Below are positions 59,734 through 64,000 of a stretch of DNA of 64,000 nt, one piece after another. The translations under genes and the position numbers were made by a program. Source of the stretch: Clostridia bacterium (GTDB lineage: Bacteria; Bacillota; Clostridia; Oscillospirales; Acutalibacteraceae); assembly GCA_017631795.1 (NCBI GenBank), contig JAGBSO010000022.1, forward strand, positions 62,001 to 126,000, in the 5' to 3' direction. Each line of letters opens with the position of its first letter. Positions within the stretch are counted from its first letter, which is position 1. Under the pieces are notes generated by a model, which was not told the DNA's origin, searched no databases, and saw only the letters and a list, made by a program, of their open reading frames with translations.

Positions 59734-60744
59734 TCAGAACTCCTTTGCTGCTTTGAGTAAAATTTCCTGAGAGAATGACGGGATTCTACCGAGTCCGTCA
59801 GGTCCTACATTCAGAAGATAGTTGACCCCCATGGAATTGAGTCTGCGTCTTCGTTCAACGACTGTTTCGGGTGAAATCCAGTTCTGATCATAGTATTTAT
59901 ATCCCCATGATGAATTGAGCGTACCTGCCGTTTCATAAAGACCGTAGGGTGAATATTTAAAACCGTCAAGACTGTTGGGATCAATATCTTCTGCCTGAGA
60001 CGGTTTTTCGGTCGGATATTCATTATCACCGAGAGAAACATAGTCATAAGCACCGTTGCCGATTCTTGAATTTATAAGGCAATCGGGCTGATAAGATTTC
60101 ACAAGTTTATTGAGTTCAAGGCTCTGCCCGGGAGTGATTGTATGTGGGACATCAAACCATACAAGGCACAGGTCACCGTAATTTGTGAGAATTTCCTTAA
60201 CCTGCGGTTTGATTTTTTCTTCAAAACAGATGCTGAAATCTTTTTTTTCCCTTTCGGGGAAATCCCAGCTGTTATCCCATGAAACACCAGAACAACCTGA
60301 AAATTTGTCATATCCGCCACCGTGGAAATGATGCCAGTCAAGCTCCTGAGAATAATAAAGTCCGAATTTCAGACCGTGTTTATAACAAGCTTCAGCAAGC
60401 TCTCCCACAACATCCCTGCCGAAAGGTGTTGCATCAACAATATTATATTTATCAGCCTTTGAATGAAACATTGCAAATCCGTCATGATGCTTGGATGTGA
60501 ACACAAAATATTTCATTCCGCTGTCCTTTGCGAGTTTTATCCATTCATCTGCATTGAAATAAACGGGATTGAAACATTTCGCAAGATTTTCGTATTCCGC
60601 ATTGGGAATTGCCATAAAACTCTGAATCCATTCGGCATAATCATTGACTCTGCGGTTTTTATACTCACCTGCAAGAAGCGAATAAAGTCCCCAATGGGCC
60701 ATCATGCCGTATCCGGCATCTGCGAACCATTCTCTGTTATCCAT
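59734..60744 (-). CDS. Alpha-L-fucosidase-like, GH29, intracellular (second copy)
   Basis: 336 residues, catalytic domain only. GMMAHWGLYSLLAGEYKNRR near 13-32, FTSKHHDGFAMFHSK near 82-96, and the nucleophile Asp198 in LVWFDVPHT. The C-terminal GVNYLLNVGPDGLGRIP is typical of GH29. No signal peptide. It belongs to a different GH29 subgroup from the gene at 26776, probably with different linkage preference. Start 60744 is preferred over 60756 because the promoter's TATAAT lies only 4 bases from the latter. First gene of a three-gene operon. Confidence 0.88.
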   Translation of the reverse strand: MDNREWFADAGYGMMAHWGLYSLLAGEYKNRRVNDYAEWIQSFMAIPNAEYENLAKCFNPVYFNADEWIKLAKDSGMKYFVFTSKHHDGFAMFHSKADKYNIVDATPFGRDVVGELAEACYKHGLKFGLYYSQELDWHHFHGGGYDKFSGCSGVSWDNSWDFPEREKKDFSICFEEKIKPQVKEILTNYGDLCLVWFDVPHTITPGQSLELNKLVKSYQPDCLINSRIGNGAYDYVSLGDNEYPTEKPSQAEDIDPNSLDGFKYSPYGLYETAGTLNSSWGYKYYDQNWISPETVVERRRRLNSMGVNYLLNVGPDGLGRIPSFSQEILLKAAKEF

Positions 60745-60760
60745 AATTATCACCATGTTT

Positions 60761-60789
60761 ATTATAAATCAAAAAATAACAAAACGCAA
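60761..60789 (-). promoter_or_regulatory. Promoter of the second fucosidase operon
   Basis: Minus strand TTGCGT (60784-60789), 17 bases, TATAAT (60761-60766). Confidence 0.6.
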
Positions 60790-60811
60790 CAAAAATATAT
60801 GCAGAATAATA

Positions 60812-60840
60812 TTGAATCGGGAATATTTTTATAGTATAAT
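60812..60840 (+). promoter_or_regulatory. Promoter of the AGCS symporter
   Basis: TTGAAT (60812-60817), 17 bases, TATAAT (60835-60840), 30 bases before the start. Confidence 0.75.
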
Positions 60841-60870
60841 GTCGTGCAGAAAAACTGAAAGGAAAAAATT

Positions 60871-62271
60871 ATGTTTGAACAGATTATATCATCAGTAAAC
60901 AATGCTTTGTACAGCTACATTCTCATTATTCTGCTTGTTGCGGGCGGTTTGTTTTTCACATTCCGCACTAAATTCGCCCAATTCAGACTCTTCAAAGAGC
61001 AGATAAAAGCCGTAACAGAAAAACCTGCAGACGGCAAGGGCGTTTCATCATTCCAGGCACTTATGGTTTCGACAGCATCAAGAGTCGGCACAGGCAACAT
61101 CATCGGTGTTTCAACTGCACTGTGTCTCGGCGGTTTCGGCTCTGTTTTCTGGATGTGGGTAATTGCAATAATCGGCAGTGCATCTGCACTCATTGAAAGC
61201 ACACTTGCACAGATTTATAAGAAAAAAGGTCCTGACGGTTGTTACGGCGGACCTGCTTATTATATTGAACAGGCACTTCATTGCAGACCGCTTGCAGTTG
61301 TCTTTTCAATTTTTCTTATACTTACATACGGTTTCGGATTCAATATGCTCGCGTCATACAATCTGCAGTCAACCTTCTCATCATATTCATTCTACGATGC
61401 AAAAACAACCCCCTGGATTATCGGTCTTGTTATTGCACTGCTTGTTGGATACTGCCTTATCGGTGGCGGAAAAAGAGTTGTTAAAGTCACAAGTTTTCTC
61501 GTTCCTATAATGGGTGTTGCATATGTGCTGATTTCTTTGCTTATTGTTGTTCTCAATGCAAAGGAAATTCCCTCTGTTTTTACTGAAATTTTCAAAGGTG
61601 CATTTGACCTTGAAGCAATTTTCGGCGGTTTCAGCGGTTCATGTGTAATGTACGGAATCAAGCGCGGTCTTTTTTCAAACGAAGCAGGTGTAGGCTCTGC
61701 GCCCAATGCATCGGCATCCGCTGATGTCAAACATCCTGTAAAACAGGGACTTGTGCAGGTGCTTTCCGTATTTATCGATACTGTTCTTATCTGCTCAGCA
61801 ACAGCGTTCATGTGCATGTGCTCAGGTGTTGAACCCACAGCTGAATTATCAGGTGCGCCTTTTGTGCAGGCTGCTCTGTCTCAGACTCTCGGCAAATTCG
61901 GCCCTGTTTTCATAACTGTTGCGATGATTCTCTTTGCATTCACAACTCTTCTCGGAAATCTCTATTATGTTGACCAGTGTGTTGCTCATATTTTCAAAAA
62001 AGTTCCTTCAAAGAAAGTTCAGCATGCATATCATATTATTGCTGCAATTGTTATTTTTGCCGGTGCGGGTCTGAGTGCAGACATGCTCTGGAATATTGCA
62101 GACATCACAATGGGTGCGATGACACTTATCAACATGCCTGTTATCTTTATACTCAGCAAATATGCGATAAGAGCAATAAATGACTATGTAAAACAGAGAA
62201 AAGAAGGACTTGAACCCGTTTTTAAGGCAAAAAATATTGACCTTCCCCATGATGTTGATTACTGGAAATAA
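60871..62271 (+). CDS. Sodium:alanine/glycine symporter (AGCS family)
   Basis: 466 residues with about ten to eleven transmembrane helices. Family signatures are RVGTGNIIGVSTALCLGGFG near 70-89 and GPDGCYGGPAYYIEQALHC near 118, and FSNEAGVGSAPNASASA near 275. It uses the sodium gradient to bring in alanine or glycine, or D-alanine. AAAGGAA lies 7 bases before the ATG. Single gene with promoter and terminator. No neighbour links it to a specific pathway. Confidence 0.93.
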   Translation: MFEQIISSVNNALYSYILIILLVAGGLFFTFRTKFAQFRLFKEQIKAVTEKPADGKGVSSFQALMVSTASRVGTGNIIGVSTALCLGGFGSVFWMWVIAIIGSASALIESTLAQIYKKKGPDGCYGGPAYYIEQALHCRPLAVVFSIFLILTYGFGFNMLASYNLQSTFSSYSFYDAKTTPWIIGLVIALLVGYCLIGGGKRVVKVTSFLVPIMGVAYVLISLLIVVLNAKEIPSVFTEIFKGAFDLEAIFGGFSGSCVMYGIKRGLFSNEAGVGSAPNASASADVKHPVKQGLVQVLSVFIDTVLICSATAFMCMCSGVEPTAELSGAPFVQAALSQTLGKFGPVFITVAMILFAFTTLLGNLYYVDQCVAHIFKKVPSKKVQHAYHIIAAIVIFAGAGLSADMLWNIADITMGAMTLINMPVIFILSKYAIRAINDYVKQRKEGLEPVFKAKNIDLPHDVDYWK

Positions 62272-62273
62272 AA

Positions 62274-62312
62274 AAGCACGGAGCAGCAGAAATGTTGCTC
62301 CGTGTTTTTTTA
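62274..62312 (+). terminator. Terminator of the AGCS gene
   Basis: Perfect 9-base stem CACGGAGCA/TGCTCCGTG (62277-62304) followed by a run of seven T. Confidence 0.92.
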
Positions 62313-62430
62313 CAATAATTCCCATGCATTTTGCGTAGGGCGGCTTGCCTTCAAGCCGCCGCAAAGTTTGCTGAAAATCCAACTGCGGCTTGAGGGCAAG
62401 CCGCCCTACGTTGGTTAATATAAATTATTG
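62313..62430. repeat. Long inverted-repeat (MITE-like) element
   Basis: Outer arms CAATAATT (62313-62320) and AATTATTG (62423-62430) are perfect complements. Inner arms of about 27 bases (62334-62363 and 62384-62410; core CGTAGGGCGGCTTGCC) pair with only one mismatch and a 3-base bulge. GC-rich core in an AT-rich setting, no coding content, and it ends 1 base from the stop codon of the next gene. Confidence 0.8.
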
Positions 62431-62431
62431 C

Positions 62432-63556
62432 TTAAATATCAATTTTAACCCCGTTCACTTCAACCGCATCATTAACACAGATCATTATGTATTTCACACC
62501 GTTTATAATCTGAGTTGAGACAAGGTCTGTTCTTTCCGGATTGACTTTGATTGAAACGTCTGCCATGCTGACTTCAAATTTCTTTGTATCTACGATTGAT
62601 TTCGGTTCAAGCTCTGCATTTGAGCCGAACTGTTCTTCAAACTTTTCGCCGAATTTTTCAACCTTTTCTTCATCGACACCACAGTATTCGAGAACCGTTT
62701 TAAGCTTTGATTTTGAAAGTTTAAGCGGTTCTTCCTGCTTTGTATCTTTATGTTCCTGTATCATTTCGCTTATCTGGTCATGAACGCTTCTGACAACCTG
62801 AAAATCACATTCGCCTTCAAGTGATTCACGAAGACAGGAATCGAAATTATCTTTCTGTTCGGGTGCAGACATAGGCATATCAGCATTGAAAACATTCTTT
62901 ATAAAGGCAGGATGAATGTTTGCAATATCCTTTGTATAATAGAGAACATTGTAAATATTTGTTGCTCTGTCATCAAAACAGGGAAACATAAAACCGATTT
63001 CGGGTTTGCTGATCATTATATGCTCATCAATTGCCTTGATTGCACTGTCACTTGGTCTGTAACTCAGACCTGCTTTAAGAGGCTTCACAGGGCAGACACA
63101 GCACACGAAATATGAAAAAACTTCTGAAGAATCTTCTGCAAATTCACCGTCTTTTGCTTTTGTGTACACATCATAGTTATCACCTGCAATAAGAATGATG
63201 TAACTGCCGTCAAGATGTGTGCTTTCAGCTATTTTTTCAAACAGAGTGATAATCGGCTGTTCTTCATTGAGTTTTGTGTTTTTAAGAGCCATAAGAAGTT
63301 TATGCTCTTCACTTTCCATAACCTGCTGTGGTGTGTATTCAAGGTTTATAAGATTTGTACCCATACCGCCTGAAAGAGTTTTTTTCATAATTGCAAGAAG
63401 CTGCTCGGATTCATCTTCGGTACAGCTTGACATGGGCTGTTCAAAAAGTTTTACTATTTCACCTTTTTCATTCACAAGGCAACCCTTGACACTGAAAATA
63501 GTATTTTTATTCGGTCTGAATCTTCTTTTAATTTCTCTTAATTCTTTATCTGTCAT
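62432..63556 (-). CDS. DUF4317 family protein
   Basis: 374 residues. The N-terminus KELREIKRRFRPNKNTIFSV, the middle LIAGDNYDVYTKAKDG and FSYFVCCVCPVKPLKAGL, and the late GEKFEEQFGSNAEL plus VKYIMICVNDAVEVNG match DUF4317 as I recall it. No signal or membrane segment, so cytoplasmic. Found widely in Clostridia with unknown function. AAAGGAG lies 8 bases before the ATG. It has its own promoter. Confidence 0.83.
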   Translation of the reverse strand: MTDKELREIKRRFRPNKNTIFSVKGCLVNEKGEIVKLFEQPMSSCTEDESEQLLAIMKKTLSGGMGTNLINLEYTPQQVMESEEHKLLMALKNTKLNEEQPIITLFEKIAESTHLDGSYIILIAGDNYDVYTKAKDGEFAEDSSEVFSYFVCCVCPVKPLKAGLSYRPSDSAIKAIDEHIMISKPEIGFMFPCFDDRATNIYNVLYYTKDIANIHPAFIKNVFNADMPMSAPEQKDNFDSCLRESLEGECDFQVVRSVHDQISEMIQEHKDTKQEEPLKLSKSKLKTVLEYCGVDEEKVEKFGEKFEEQFGSNAELEPKSIVDTKKFEVSMADVSIKVNPERTDLVSTQIINGVKYIMICVNDAVEVNGVKIDI

Positions 63557-63583
63557 TTTTAATTTCTCCTTTATGTGAGATGA

Positions 63584-63613
63584 ATTATATCATATAAACA
63601 CATACGGAATCAA
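63584..63613 (-). promoter_or_regulatory. Promoter of the DUF4317 gene
   Basis: Minus strand TTGATT (63608-63613), 18 bases, TATAAT (63584-63589). Confidence 0.6.
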
Positions 63614-63672
63614 TCGAAAAAATGAAAAACCTGATTTTTTATGATAACAGAAAATTGTTTACAAAACTATGT

Positions 63673-63701
63673 TTGACTTATTCATAATGATATTTTATAA
63701 T
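63673..63701 (+). promoter_or_regulatory. Promoter of the aldo/keto reductase gene
   Basis: TTGACT (63673-63678), 17 bases, TATAAT (63696-63701), 24 bases before the ATG. Confidence 0.85.
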
Positions 63702-63725
63702 AGGACTAAGAGGAGATGATATAAA

Positions 63726-64000
63726 ATGGATTATCTTGGTAAAGACATTAAAAAACTCGGATTCGGACTTATGCGTCTGCCCATGAACGGCGATAAAATT
63801 GATATTGAACACACCAAAGCCATGGTTGATGAATTCATGGCAAAAGGTTTCACTTATTTTGACACAGCATACGTTTACGGTGAAGACGGTGCCAGCGAAA
63901 AAGCTGCAAAGGAAGCTGTTGTTGACAGATATCCCAGAGAAAGTTTTCAGCTTGCATCAAAACTTCCCATCTGGTGCTGTAAAACAAAAGAAGATTTGCA
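63726..64000 (+). CDS. Aldo/keto reductase (partial, N-terminal part)
   Basis: The first 91 residues are visible; the gene runs off the window. The start MDYLGKDIKKLGFGLMRLP is typical of the iron-sulfur-linked aldo/keto reductases of Clostridia, and FDTAYVYGE contains the catalytic Asp and Tyr of the family. GGAG precedes the ATG. Reduces carbonyls with NADPH; substrate unknown. The C-terminal ferredoxin-like extension, if any, is not in view. Confidence 0.88.
   Translation, partial: MDYLGKDIKKLGFGLMRLPMNGDKIDIEHTKAMVDEFMAKGFTYFDTAYVYGEDGASEKAAKEAVVDRYPRESFQLASKLPIWCCKTKEDL

Noticed and set aside
1-64000. CRISPR array, prophage, integrase or insertion sequence
   Set aside because: No regularly spaced repeats, transposase, integrase or phage structural genes were seen on either strand.

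Overview
The window looks like chromosome from a Gram-positive, anaerobic gut-type member of the Clostridia, most like Oscillospiraceae/Ruminococcaceae. The reasons are moderate-to-low GC, AGGAGG-type ribosome binding sites, sigma-A promoters (TTGACA-17-TATAAT), type I dockerins, LPXTG pilins with class C sortase, and many glycan-degrading genes. There is no rRNA, CRISPR array, prophage or transposase. Two tRNAs are present (Leu-CAA, Ser-CGA).

Layout. 1-4704: a partial XRE regulator, then a four-gene operon (one Gfo/Idh/MocA oxidoreductase and three TIM-barrel sugar isomerase-type proteins) that resembles oxidative 3-keto-glycoside pathways. 4850-8672: an operon of a secreted dockerin protein with Cys-rich repeats, an adenine methyltransferase, rsmI and a membrane protein. 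8792-13481: an RluA-type pseudouridine synthase, a zinc-ribbon membrane protein, cysK, and a C39-like/SH3/dockerin secreted protein. 13598-19189: a 1863-residue secreted protein of unknown function with an internal duplication. 19478-24029: tRNA-Leu, an Fe-S flavoprotein, a PHP phosphoesterase, a second Gfo/Idh protein, and a DUF5685 / J-like / membrane-protein trio.

24065-41417 is a host- or plant-glycan region. It holds an intracellular sialidase-like protein plus N-acetylneuraminate lyase, and a six-gene operon led by a GH29 fucosidase (two zinc dehydrogenases, UxaB-like, UxaA-like, amidohydrolase). It also has a GH99-like/WbsX protein with an esterase, a GH38 alpha-mannosidase, and two tandem SGNH hydrolases with SLH-like tails. 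Nearly all the glycosidases lack signal peptides, so they should act on imported oligosaccharides, yet no sugar transporter lies in the window.

41668-52169 is a regulator followed by a sortase-dependent pilus operon: coiled-coil protein, signal peptidase I, large tip adhesin, major pilin, class C sortase, minor pilin, second sortase. 52267-54089 is murQ plus a BadF-type sugar kinase for muropeptide sugar recycling. 54120-54631 is a non-coding patch with a MITE-like inverted repeat and a duplicated tRNA-Ser 3' end. 54764-64000 holds a double flavodoxin-type protein, a membrane protein, a second fucosidase operon (GH29, nitroreductase, secreted beta-helix protein), an AGCS amino-acid symporter, a second MITE-like element, a DUF4317 protein and a partial aldo/keto reductase.

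Most promising for novelty: the Gfo/TIM-barrel operon, the non-canonical deoxy-sugar operon at 26776-34020, the pilus tip protein carrying an apparently dead amidase domain, the giant secreted protein, and the tRNA-Ser 3'-end duplication. All functional calls rest on reading motifs by eye; no database search was run.
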